Positions 54,313-64,000 of a DNA stretch of 64,000 nucleotides are shown one piece after another. This DNA is from Epinephelus fuscoguttatus. Its lineage: Eukaryota; Chordata; Actinopteri; Perciformes; Serranidae. Position 1 is the first letter of the stretch. The number at the start of each line of letters is the position of its first letter. The notes below the pieces were generated by a model, which was given only the letters and a program-made list of their open reading frames with translations, was not told the DNA's origin and ran no database searches. Where the stretch lies: the NCBI RefSeq assembly GCF_011397635.1, contig NC_064759.1, forward strand, positions 23,956,428-24,020,427, in the 5' to 3' direction. The position numbers and the translations under genes were made by a program.

Positions 54313-54530
54313 CGTGTGTGTATGTATATATTTTAAATTTAACCTGCAAGTTGCACTTTAAACACAACCAAAACTACAGAAAGGGGAAGCGACTGAAGTA
54401 CACCACGCTCACGCCGATCAGTTTGAAAAAGAGGGAACAACATCAAGCAACTGAATGTTTAGTGAAACAGATGCTCACCAAGTGCAGGAGCCACCCAGGA
54501 GCTGAACGCCATCAACACCACAAGATCCAT
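42735..54530 (-). CDS. fxyd6l: FXYD6-like regulator of Na,K-ATPase
   Basis: Exons are 54479-54530, 50953-50976, 50701-50724, 48545-48619, 42996-43032, 42857-42894 and 42735-42739, giving 84 residues. [18 protein letters not shown] is a signal peptide. The acidic ectodomain [16 protein letters not shown] contains the FXYD motif F31-D-Y-D34. The membrane segment is [19 protein letters not shown] then IALIV, nearly the FXYD6 version ([13 protein letters not shown]). [12 protein letters not shown] follows, with the CxC that is usual after the helix. The 75-, 37- and 38-base exons equal those of fxyd7, so the two are tandem relatives. The short last exon is the weak point: CTGCAG|CTTAG stops at once, while using the second AG would read a different tail. 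The paralogue name (fxyd6 or fxyd6l) needs synteny to settle. It should be exported to the plasma membrane and bind the sodium pump. Confidence 0.86.
46437..46468. repeat. (TC)n microsatellite in the L2 3' UTR
   Basis: Uninterrupted TC dinucleotides inside the LINE tail region. Confidence 0.9.
46831..46882. repeat. Second (TC)n microsatellite in the L2 3' UTR
   Basis: About 26 TC units, probably expanded after insertion. Confidence 0.9.
47224..47916. mobile_element. hAT-like MITE, CAGGGTT family
   Basis: It begins CAGGGTTCTTACAGC and ends GATCTGTGCAAACCCTG. Internal blocks agacttttaaagacttttta and ataccttttaagacttttga are mirror-like subterminal repeats typical of this fish family. It is 693 bases with no transposase. 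Target duplications are not clear. Confidence 0.65.
49211..50329. mobile_element. hAT-like MITE, CAGTGGTTCC family, carrying another repeat
   Basis: The left end CAGTTCCTAACCTTTTTGGC and right end GGCTGGGAACCACTG are inverted. The flanks ctttagaa and ctttaggg share six of eight bases, as for a hAT target duplication. Dispersed repeat copy B (49731-50130) sits inside, so its length of 1.1 kb is inflated. Confidence 0.75.
49731..50130. repeat. Dispersed repeat copy B
   Basis: It resembles the repeat at 3113-4036 block by block (caacatggaggtggcgg, agcagctaacggtgctaac, gatgctgtcccaacg, ttacttcacttcatcttcac, gctctgaatgtc). The central hairpin part of copy A is missing here. Confidence 0.6.
53719..53780. 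repeat. Perfect 22-base hairpin, GC-rich
   Basis: Arms 53719-53740 (ccctcgcacatacccccgag...) and 53759-53780 are exact inverse copies with an 18-base loop. GC content is far above the surroundings. Confidence 0.95.
53782..53990 (-). pseudogene. Decayed THAP-type zinc finger fragment
   Basis: The minus-strand frame starts [14 protein letters not shown] and later reads KRRDF then [14 protein letters not shown]. This is the C-x2-C ... C-x2-H frame of a THAP DNA-binding domain with the common CSAHF end. The middle (usual FHRFP and tryptophan region) is replaced by [11 protein letters not shown], which looks like a small deletion or retained intron end. After the finger the frame runs into a GC-rich hairpin with no similarity. 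THAP fingers occur in P-type and related fish transposons and in THAP host genes. Here it is a relic. Confidence 0.6.
54266..54330. repeat. (TA)n(TG)n microsatellite
   Basis: About 17 TA units pass directly into about 13 TG units with one TGCG interruption. Confidence 0.95.
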
Positions 54531-55130
54531 TGTGCCTGCTGATAAGAAACAAACAGGAAAAAGTACATTAAAGAGAAGTAATTAATGTGCTCACGTGTTC
54601 GGGTGGTTGCTGTTAGATGAGGATAATGTGCAGGGCTGACAGGAAGTTGAGGGCTTGTTTTTCATGTGATTTACAGATAAACATTGTAACTCACTGACTC
54701 CCTTCAGACTAAAATAACTCTGCAACTTAAACCGCCTCGCTGAGAACAGAGAGAAGCTTGTTTTCAAAGTCTTTAGCAGCTCCCCTCTAATACCTCCAAG
54801 AGCCAGTTATGGTTAGTCAGGGCTAGTTGATTTGCAGAACAGTAAGGGATCAGAAATGGAGGGACTGGCTTTATTCACCAACTTGTTTTTCAGTCTATGG
54901 TTCATAAACTGCAGCTTAAAATGAAATTGTTAAAGCACAATGAGAAAAAAAATCAAAGCTAGAGATATCCATGACTTTGAGTCCCCTCTACATAGAGCTG
55001 CAACAAAACCAATTAGTTGTCAACTATTACATTAATAGCCAACTGATCTGAAAATTGATTATATCGGAAAAAGAAAATTCACTGATTCCAGCTTCTTAAC
55101 CTCCTGAGACACTTTTTCTTTGAACATTAA

Positions 55131-55512
55131 AGGTAGGGTCTGGAGGAGTTTCCAGCTGCTGTTTGTAAACACACATTCAAATTTGGCCCCTCCTATCAGG
55201 CTCAACTCTCCCGGGTGTACGGAGCCCGGAGGTACGGAAGAAGGCTTCACAGAAGAGGTTCAGGCAAGGCTCGCGCTGGTGCACACTCGGACACGCTCGG
55301 GCACAGCACCTGCGCTCTCTCATTGGCTGGGGAAATCTCCGTCCAGAAGCGGTCCGAGCTCACAAAAACATCAAAATACAGCTAAAGGGCAGGAGCACTG
55401 CAAACAGAGTCACCACCACACATGATTAGAAGCCCATAGGTGATGATTAAGCAGGATTTCATTTGTATATGTCTATATTTTGTTTTGTTTGAAAATCCTC
55501 CAGGTCCTACCT
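55131..55512. mobile_element. MITE, TTAA-flanked, AGGTAGG termini
   Basis: AGGTAGGGTCTGGAGGAGTTT at the left and AAAATCCTCCAGGTCCTACCT at the right are inverted, with TTAA immediately outside on both sides (55127-55130, 55513-55516). It is 382 bases with no coding capacity. The TTAA target indicates piggyBac- or Kolobok-type mobilisation. Confidence 0.8.
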
Positions 55513-56857
55513 TTAAGTCGTTAGTTAATGTTTTCCTCATATGGGGACACAAGTGTGTAATAAACAATGTAATATTTGTTCAAAGCTTTGAAACTCCTTC
55601 AGTTTGGGGCCACTGTTCAATACTAAATCTGCTCAAAACTGTTTGTTTCAACCCCTGAACATGGCTGTGCAACAGCAAGTTTGCTACGACAGCAACACAT
55701 CCACAAAACTTGTGATTTACTGTTTTGAATTTTCCTTGCTCTACATTCCAAGCTAGAAAGTCCTTTTGGTCTGTGGGAGCAGTCGGTCACACCCAATTGG
55801 CTTGTGTGAAATGCTGTGATAATAAAAAAAAATAAAGTCCCATTCTAAGTAAAAGTGTCTTAGCTTGTTACTGTTACTAAAATCAGTTACATTTGTGTGC
55901 CATATCAAACTACAAACATTATCAAGCATACATAAACAGATTTCAACCACAAATTTTGATCAGGTTTTGTGTCTTGTCCACTTTTGTGTTGGGATCAGCT
56001 GCAGACTGACTTGGCATCTTGTTTTTACATGGATTAGTGTATTGTACTCTTATCACCTCTAGATGGCACTAAAAAGTGTCCACAGACTAGAACAGCAGGT
56101 CATTCTTAAGCAGAATGAAGTATAAGGTTCGGAAACCCAAAATTTGATATCCCCATATGACGCAGAGTTGTAGGAGGTAAATGTGAATACTTTCTGGTTT
56201 TATTATTCCTCAGTGACAGTAAACTGAATATGTGGAACAAACAAGACGTGTGAGTACGTCATCTCGGGCTTTAGAGAACACTGATCGACATTTTCTGACA
56301 TTTTATAGACCGAACAAGTAGTTGAGTAGAAAATAATTCACAGGATTAATTGACAATGAAAACAATCATTAGTTGCAGCCCTACTCCTGCAGGTCCAACT
56401 CCAAAAACACTGCGTCAGACATTTTCCATAATGTAACTGAATAGAGAGTTTCATTAGTGCCCCTTTTGTGGGACCATGCCTAGTAGGGCCACAAAGCTCC
56501 ATCTTTGCTAGACGCTGTTTTATCAGGTTATGCGTCTTAATAATGTGGTGTCCTGACTCTGTGTAAGAGAAGAGGGTCTATTTCAGGCTCAGCACCTCAG
56601 TGCATGGGGCTTGGCATTTGAGGGGTGCAAAGCAAGGCCGGTGTTGTGTTGCATTTGATATTTGGTCAGTGGGTTAGAACCGGTTTTGCTGGGTCACTTA
56701 CTCCACACATGGAACGAGACACTCTTGGGGTTGTTTTTCTGTCTATATATTATCTAGAACATTCTTTGAGATTCTCTTACACACATATGTTTACAGGCTG
56801 AGGCTCCACAACCAGACTGCCTTTCCTAATTGGACACAAAAAGTAGCCCCAGGTTAA

Positions 56858-57440
56858 GGGTGCAGTGTGAAGGATTAAGGGGGATATAATGGCAGAAATG
56901 GAATATAACATCACTTTATTTCTTACTGTAGTCTATTGATAGAGTCCTTGATAGGGTCATTCACATTTTAGTGTCAGCCCAGAGCAAGAAACCCCTCCAT
57001 GACAGTGATCTTTTAATGTGAACGTGCCTTATTCTGTGTTCTTACTGGTTTAAATCACCGGGTCCATTTGTTTTGGAAAGGAAGATAATCCAGCTTCTTG
57101 TAAAAAAAACCTCCTGAACTCTAGCTCTTCAGTTATCAGAGAAAAAAAGTGAGCACAAGTTAGCTTGTACTGAGCTTGTGGCCTGTCTCCAACATGCCAA
57201 ACAGTGTCGGAGATTTGTAACGTAAAACTGCTTTATTCAGTGTTTTCACTGCTTTCAGTCACAGAGTCTATTTGTTTTGGAGAGGCAGAGACCTCTGTGG
57301 ATAATTTGATTCCCATTAAAAACCTCCTGAACAATGAACACTGAAGTAATTCTACCAAAGAAAAAGTCTCAGTTGGTTGCAATCTGCAATCCTGACCACT
57401 AGATGCCACTAAACCCCCCTAAATCTTACACACTAGACCT
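56858..57440. mobile_element. MITE, TTAA-flanked, second copy of CAGTGTG family
   Basis: The left end GGGTGCAGTGTGAAGGATT follows TTAA and the right end AATCTTACACACTAGACCT precedes TTAA. It is the same family as 18228-18845 with diverged ends. Length is 583 bases. Confidence 0.75.
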
Positions 57441-58128
57441 TTAAGGACACTGCATGACCAAATGCATGCTGGTGGCAGTTTTGTTAGCTTCAGTCACATT
57501 ATACCAATAAAAGCTCAAGACATCACAACAAAATGTATTGCAGGTACACATAGCTTTAGCTCCATACTTTGAGAAAAAAAAAAAAAAAACCTAATCCGTG
57601 GAATAAAATATTTTGCATTGCAAAGATCAAAGCCTACGTTAGCGTCAGCCAAGGTTTTCCCTCCCTGGCCCAGAGCACTGCTGGGGATTCATGCATGACT
57701 AGAGTGGGGGTGTGAACATGGAGCTGGAGTGGAGAGAAACGAACACTTCAACCCTGGGAGCAGGATTAACAACAAAGGGCTGCCAATCAGGTTTAATCAA
57801 ACAAATATAGGGTGAGTTATTCGAACAAGAACCAATCCAATAATCTTGTTTGTTAGCCTTCTGAGTGATGTAGAGGAAGAGAATGGGGAGACAGGAAAGA
57901 CGCCCATAAAGCAACACTTTAAAAATTAATTACCATGGATTAAAATAAAGTGGGATTAACATGGACAGTTTGTAATTAAAAAAGGGGGGTTTGCTTACAT
58001 TAACCCATACAGGCAAGCCTACATGAGTGCGCTCACACTGTAAATACACATATCAGCCCTTTAAATTAGTGAACGGGCCTGAGAAATGTCACTCAATTGA
58101 ACATATGGACACTCAAAACAACCACATA

Positions 58129-59082
58129 AGCCCAATTTCCACCTACAGTAACAGTACAGTACGGTTCAGTTCAGTTTGGAACGCTTTTTTTCTGTTTCCA
58201 CTGTGAGTTGTGGATGGTACCAATGGAGCCATTCCGTACTGTCCCCATTTTTGGTCACCCCTCTGTTGGGGTACCTAGCACACAGATCTGGTACTAAAAG
58301 GTGGAGCTGTGAACACTGCAGTCTGTTGATTGGTCAATAGAGGACGGTCACTCTGCTCAGGGCTGAGTTGTGTCTGGTTTTGAGGCTCATACTGTGGAAA
58401 GTTTTATTAGTAGACTGTAACTATAAAATGAAAGGATGTTTTGCTGCCTTTTGCAGCAGCTGTAGTTGGATAAATTAATTCACTGAGAGTTTTAAGGTGG
58501 AACATTAACTTGTAATGTTACTCAATGTATGAGTTGACAACATGAATCAATCAACACACCTTAAATTTCACTGTGACAACTTTGCCCATCACTTTAGTTT
58601 TTATATGACATACACTTTTAGTAATGACTGAATTTTCAAGCGTTTATATTAATTTCGACCGGGTTATGTGAACTGCATATATTCTAATCCTCACTCGGAG
58701 GGGAAAAAAAGCGTTGTGGAGCGTAGTTCCTGTGGGCTCCGGCAACACTAAACCTCCGAGCTTCCCTGAGAAGGACTAAATGCACAAACCCGCTATTTTT
58801 AAATGTATGGAGAGAGACTCTCACTGCAGCCTGTTTGATTTTGTTCAGAAAGTGTCAGCATGCAACCTCGTTCCCTGGACGATAAACGAGGCGCAGACTT
58901 CCATCTGTCAACGGTAATGTAGAAATACAGTGAGTGCTGGATGGAGCAGTGAATGACAACAGCCCCGCCCACAATTAAGAGTACTGTTTGGGGTGGAAAC
59001 CCTAGGGTCTTGGTACCATGTCTGAAGGGTTACTTTTGGTTCCAAAGGTAGCATAGTGAAAGTGTTTGGTGGAAATGGGGCT
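58129..59082. mobile_element. Non-autonomous DNA transposon, AGCCCAATTTCCACC termini
   Basis: The left agcccaatttccacc and right ggtggaaatggggct are inverted repeats of 15 bases with one mismatch. The body has the gtacggttcagttcagtttgg and tggtaccaatgg words of a widespread fish element. It is 954 bases with no transposase. Confidence 0.7.
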
Positions 59083-59084
59083 AA

Positions 59085-59365
59085 AGAGATGTAAAGGTTC
59101 TGCAAAAAGACACCAAATAACTATAAAGATAGGCAAAACAGCCACAAAGTGACTGCAAAGAGATAAAAAAAAAAAACAACCAAAGACAGACATAAAATGA
59201 CCTAAAAGTGACACAAATGGCTACAAATAAACACAAAAAGATGCATAACGACTACTGAAATGTCGCAAAGTCTGTGTGCTATGCGCCTGTGTAAGTGAGG
59301 TGGTGTGGCCCTTTGCATATCTGTGCCCAGGGGGCCCACTGTCTCATGATCCGCCCATACTTTTC
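59085..59365 (+). repeat. Degenerate ACAAAGAGAC minisatellite-like repeat, second copy
   Basis: It has the same body units and the same end (ggccctttgcatatctgtgc, gtctcatgatccgcccatac) as 35570-35830. It begins directly after the transposon at 58129-59082. Confidence 0.7.
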
Positions 59366-59989
59366 ACACAAACCTTTTGATAGTTAAAACTCGAGTATGA
59401 TACCTACTGCAGACAACACAAGACAAGTTTTTAAAAATGTACCCATTTTCGACGTCACGTAGTTGTTCTCGCAGATTACCGCGATAAAGTTTGAAGAACA
59501 TTTTATGAATTGCTGGCTGCAGAGTTTCTGGCAGCACTCAGAGTAAAAAGTGTGACTCTGAACTCCATTAAACTGCTCAGATGGCGTGGCGTTTCCAGAC
59601 AGGATACCACCGCGCCAGCTAGATCCAAATGGAAAACAACTTTGACACAATAACCCTAATACACCGGTGATTGAAAGAGAAAACACAAACAAGTCTGGCT
59701 TGTGGATTCATGAGCGTGAGAGCAACATGAGCGGCGGCTGGATGTAATGAAAAGGTCACATGCATTTAACAGTTGGAAGTTGGGGGTTGGAAGTCTTGTT
59801 CGGGATACCCGGCTTAAACAAAAAGAAAAGGAAAACCTCTGCAAGACAAAAAAACTGTGGACACAGAAAAGTGTTTTTGCAGTCTTACCCTGCAGATTTA
59901 GCTATTTATAATAGTATTTAGGCCTAGTGATTGCATTTAAATAACAAATTAATCTCGGAGCATATATTTGTAAATTTAAATAAACTTAC

Positions 59990-60060
59990 CGTGTATCAGC
60001 CTCCTATAAACTCTGATGTGTTTAACTTTCTCTCCGCCCAGTGAGCCGAACTTTGCAAAA
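59990..60060 (-). promoter_or_regulatory. fxyd6l: Probable 5' UTR exon of fxyd6l
   Basis: A donor GTAAGTTTA on the minus strand follows base 59990, and the coding exon near 54540 has tandem acceptors (TTATCAGCAG). This would place the promoter in the less AT-rich stretch at about 60050-60300. It is a splice-site inference only. Confidence 0.4.
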
Positions 60061-61358
60061 CAAGTTTCCACGTGTCACTTGAGCCAAGTGAGAAAATATG
60101 AACCTTCTTTTACAGCTTGCAAATAAAATAATAAACAGTGATTAAAGGAGGAATTATTCTTTGGAGGGTCCTCAGTACTCGGCCGCACCAAGTAGGGCTC
60201 TGTTCTTCCTTGGTCTAGCCTCAGGAATGAGAGGCAGAGAGAAAGAGGGGGGCGGGGTGCTGCTGCAGTTAGTGCTCAGCCACTGGAGTTAACCTTAACT
60301 CCTGTAAACTACCCTCAGCTCCCCTGTGCTGAGGTAAACAGCACGAGGAGAGCTCTACAGTACATACTGCTAGCGAGCAGGAAAGATTACTCCCATGCGG
60401 GTCAGTGCCAGCATTGATAGTAAAACATGATTTCATAATGAACTGTAAATCACGCTCATTTCCCCCCACAGCCAAATATAAAGAGACACAAGCAGCATCA
60501 AGCAGTGAGCTTGTTGCTCTGTGGTGTAATTTACAGGCTTTGGAGAGAAGCTCAGCGCAGTGAAGTGAAAGCATAAACACTACTGCGCTTTCATGGCCGC
60601 TGTAGTTTGTCAGTAAGATAAAGTTTTCTCTCAGCTATATATGAAAACTGTCTCCCCAAGGTCTCTCCCACACCAAACTGCCAGATTCCCCCCTCTAGTA
60701 GCAAATACAGAGCTGGGTGGACTAAACTCAGATGGCAGCTGCTCCTGCCTCAATCAGGAGAACTGTATCTATATCTATCTGCTGTTTGGCTGTAGACCTT
60801 TGTAGGATTTTGTTATTGTACAAGTTTCTTTTCACTTCTGCACCAAGGACCCTCAGATCACTTTATTAACTCATCAGGTAAACACAGGATTTCTTTGTCA
60901 CCAGCTGCAAACTGCACACACATCACACATACCCATAAGAGTAATGTATTTTTAAGTAAGGCTGGTATACAGACAGATTTTATAGGAGTAAGATTATCTG
61001 GGGAATATTGCATTATACTTTTATCAGAGGTGGGACCAAGTCAGTGCTTTGCAAGTCACAAGTAAGTCTGAAGTCTTTGCACTTAAAGTCCAAGTCAAGT
61101 TGAGTCCTAAACAAGTCACAATGCTCTTTTCACCAAATGCCATTTTAACAATAGAGTAATAATATAATAAAGTTACAAAAAAATGAATGCTTGTTAAGAT
61201 GTGTATTTATTTATTTAATAAAACAAGTGTGACTGAACTTCAGGGGGAATTACGTCTATTCTCAAAATTCATGTTACTCCTGATCTAAGACAGTCCAAAA
61301 ATATTAGTTAACATGTACAACTCTTCCAGATCCAAAAGATAGAGTGCTGAAATCAAAT

Positions 61359-61930
61359 TTGTGATGTCATAGGGTATAAAGTCTGGAGCTGCTCCATAGA
61401 CAGTAAATTGGGAAAGACGTTGTAGGTCAGTGGTTCCCAGCTGGTCCAGCCACGAGGTCTACATTTCTCCTTCGTCATTAGTTCAGGGTCCACACAGTTT
61501 AATATATTCAGTGTCATATATGGCCATGTCATCATGCTAGTATGCTGTCTTTGTTGAGTAATGATCCATTATACAGTTAATCTACAGCAGGAAACAGCAC
61601 TTCTAAATGAAAGCTCTGTGCTGGAAATTCACTTTACTTCAAAATAAAAGTTTTTTTTTTTTACCAACTTGACACGTTGTCCAGCCACTTGCAGTTCATT
61701 CAGAATGAACCCGCAACCCACTAGTTGGGAATCACTGCTCTAGATGACACTGAGAGCAGCCAGGGGAATGTTCTGAGTTTATGGGTACATTTTCTGTTTC
61801 AGGACTGACAACACTACAATAGAATAAAGCTTATTTGAGTTGAGAAAAAAGAAAATCCTTGGCTCCACAAAATCAGCCTCCCTTTCATTGTCTATGGAGC
61901 AGCTCCAGACTTTATAGTCTGACATCACAA
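61359..61930. mobile_element. Fold-back element with about 47-base inverted arms
   Basis: The left arm at about 61359-61407 (ataaagtctggagctgctcc core) and the right arm at about 61884-61930 are inverse copies with few mismatches. It lies inside the CAGAGGTGG element and itself holds the 310-base hAT-like insert at 61428. Confidence 0.8.
61428..61737. mobile_element. hAT-like MITE, CAGTGGTTCC family, innermost insertion
   Basis: CAGTGGTTCCCAGCTGG at the left and CTAGTTGGGAATCACTG at the right are inverted. It is the same family as 49211-50329. Length is 310 bases. Confidence 0.75.
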
Positions 61931-62489
61931 GGTTGAGACTTGCTTGTCTGGTTTGTGGCGTTGAGAGAAAGTCTGTCATGTTCCCAAATATTGATTCAAC
62001 TTTCATAACACGCTGAAATTCTTAATTTGGGAGGCGTTCTTCTTTAATCATAAAAGAGTAGTGCTGACACTGCACTTTCATAGCATACAGCACTATTAAC
62101 CAGCACCACAGAATGAATTTTTAAGTTTCTGTCCTGTTTTGTTGCATTTAGCTCATCTCATACTGGAAAAACCTCAACTTTCTCCTCACATATTTGAAAT
62201 TCATTTTCAGTAAGACTTCTAAAGTGTTTCATGCCTACACAAAATAAATCAATGATAGTTAACGTTAGCTGGTTTAGGAAGTAAGGGACATAAAGTGATT
62301 TGTGGCACACTATTTTGAGAAGTCCTTGAGCTTGGGGAAAGGTATCAAGTCTTTGAGTCAAAAGGCTCAAGCTCAAGTGAAGTCAAGAGTCACTGGTGTA
62401 AAAGTTCAAGTCGAGTTACAAGTCTTTTGTCGAGCCTGAAGTCATCAAATTTGTCATGTCACCCGAGTCCACACCTCTGACCTTTTTTG

Positions 62490-64000
62490 CACTAATACAA
62501 CCGTTCTCATTTCATTAACATGCACACATTTTATTTTTGCACCATCACTCTCATATCATTACAATGAGTACAGCTTATTTTTTGCATTTTTATGTTTTTT
62601 GTATTACAGTACGTGCATTTGTAAATTGCCCCCCTGGACAAATAAAGTGCTTTGGATTGAAACAACTCATGCAGTGTAATGGAAAAGTATTTATTGGTCA
62701 GAACAGTAAGGAGATCACATTTTGTAAAACAGTTTTTAAAACTAAGCAAGTACAGTATAATAAGACAGGTTTAGGACGACTTCCTCTTGTTCTGTGGAGA
62801 AGAGGCGGTGTAACTCCCTCCTCCACTAGATGGAGGTGTCGGTCAAGAGTGAGCCTGATTTTTTTCTACCACTCCAAAGTGAACAATAGAGGACCAGACG
62901 GCCAGTAAACAACCAAAACCATTTCATGAATCAAGAGGAAGTATTGGAAGTATGATGAGTAAGACTGGCTGTAAACAAGCAACTTCCACCGAACAAACGT
63001 CACATTCTTCATCCTGTTCAATAGGGGTAAGAAAATGCAGTGAAGTGAGCCACATTTTTATGGCTGTTTCATTCAGGAGGAAACATCAGTTCATGGTTCT
63101 GAGGGGAAACAACTTGAGTTTTTTACCTGTATACCAGATGCTTTCTATCACCGCAGAACCAACATCTCTACAGGCCGCTGAAATGAGAAAGAAAAAAAAA
63201 ACTGCAGTCAAAGGGCACTGGAGCAAAGTAATGTCATGTTCACTCGGGCACAACAGAGATTACAAGCAGCGCTTCTGAAAATTGTATTTCTAAAGGCATA
63301 TGCAAACACTCAGGAGCAGCACCGATGCATTTTCTTGTGTTGTTCAGGGTCTGCTGATGAGAAAATGCCCATAAAAACACAAGCATGTTGAATGGAGAGA
63401 GGAAGGGGGACGCACAAAACTCAATTCTCTAAGGGATTGACTTAAGGCGAGAACACAGAACTAAAGATGAGGGCTCAAATTAATATTGCACCCAGATGAG
63501 TCTTAAGTGTCCTTGGATGACAAGCAGTGATTGGATTGCAAGCTTGGTAGCTTTTGATGGCCATGCCTGTCAGCCTCACCTGCTTTTTAATCAGTAATTA
63601 CCATAGGGGTTTCTCTGGCATTTCTTAATTAAATTGGACCAAATGCAATTAAAAACCACACTCTCATTCCTTTAAAAGGGCTCTGTGGAGTCCTTGTTTA
63701 GTTCTTGCTGTTAAGAGAATAAGCGGTTGAATGGTCATAGCACCGTACCATCTCTCACTGATCTGTACTTGATTATTTCAGTGGTCAAATTAAGTTTGCA
63801 TAATAAAGGGCAAGACAGAGTTCAAGATTAAAACTTCCACTCTAACTGGAATTGAAGGTTAAAAGCGGAGATGAGGAGGCAAAGTTGTTATGTTATTAAA
63901 CAATTAAAGTTAACACTTGGAGTTTGGGGAACAATGTGATGAGAGCATGTCGTGAAGAAGACTATTATCATAGCAGTAAATGTAGCAATGGATCTTTGAC
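62490..64000. other. Right edge of the window, no confirmed gene
   Basis: No known protein family was seen. One minus-strand candidate exon (63127-63177) has an acceptor, a donor and an open phase-1 frame, but it has no partner in view. The rest is AT-rich unique DNA. Confidence 0.45.

Larger units (their letters stand above)
53222..54355. mobile_element. Possible decayed THAP-bearing DNA transposon
   Basis: CAACTTGCAGGTT at about 53223 recurs inverted (AACCTGCAAGTTG) at about 54342-54354. The two 13-base ends enclose the THAP-like fragment, a strong hairpin and a TA/TG microsatellite. No target duplication was found. The ends are themselves near-palindromic, so the boundary call is tentative. 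Confidence 0.4.
61025..62479. mobile_element. hAT-like MITE, CAGAGGTGGGACC family, with nested insertions
   Basis: It begins CAGAGGTGGGACCAAGTCAG and ends GAGTCCACACCTCTG. Subterminal AAGTC words repeat (aagtccaagtcaagttgagt; caagctcaagtgaagtcaag). The flanks acttttat and accttttt match at six of eight. The fold-back element 61359-61930 is inserted in it. Confidence 0.8.

Overview
The window is nuclear DNA of a bony fish, probably a percomorph teleost. The genes are split by GT-AG introns, every protein reads as a vertebrate family member, and the spacer is full of fish-type repeats (L2-like LINEs, hAT-like and TTAA-flanked MITEs, fold-back elements, microsatellites). I rebuilt the coding exons by hand from splice sites, reading phase and family similarity. 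No transcript data were available, and gene names rest on remembered family sequences rather than a search.

Layout: (1) 1-2440 has no gene. (2) csnk2a1 (casein kinase 2 alpha) is on the minus strand in 12 coding exons, 7954 down to 2736, with its promoter near 9370-9480. (3) An unrecognised secreted-protein gene is on the plus strand at 10291-13359; it has ten coding exons, and every intron after the first is phase 1. (4) Two immune signalling adaptors lie in tandem on the minus strand: tyrobp (DAP12) at 14175-14897 and hcst (DAP10) at 18050-19647. (5) 20.3-27.6 kb is a gene-free repeat field with nested transposons. (6) nfkbid (the atypical nuclear I-kappa-B, IkappaBNS) is on the plus strand in 12 coding exons, 27862-36571, with an antisense L2 fragment in its first intron. 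(7) Two FXYD regulators of the Na,K-ATPase are on the minus strand: fxyd7 (39151-41210) and a fxyd6-like gene (42735-54530, with probable 5' UTR near 60 kb). The large introns of the second hold an L2 LINE, several MITEs and a decayed THAP-domain fragment. (8) 60-64 kb is intergenic and dominated by a triply nested transposon.

The tyrobp-hcst-nfkbid trio with FXYD genes close by resembles human 19q13.12 and is probably an ancient linkage group of immune and membrane-regulator genes. Tyrobp and Hcst carry the transmembrane aspartate used to pair with activating receptors, Nfkbid tunes NF-kappa-B target genes, and the FXYD proteins tune the sodium pump. The best candidate for something undescribed is the secreted gene at 10.3-13.4 kb. 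No retrovirus, LTR element, CRISPR array, tRNA or rRNA was seen.
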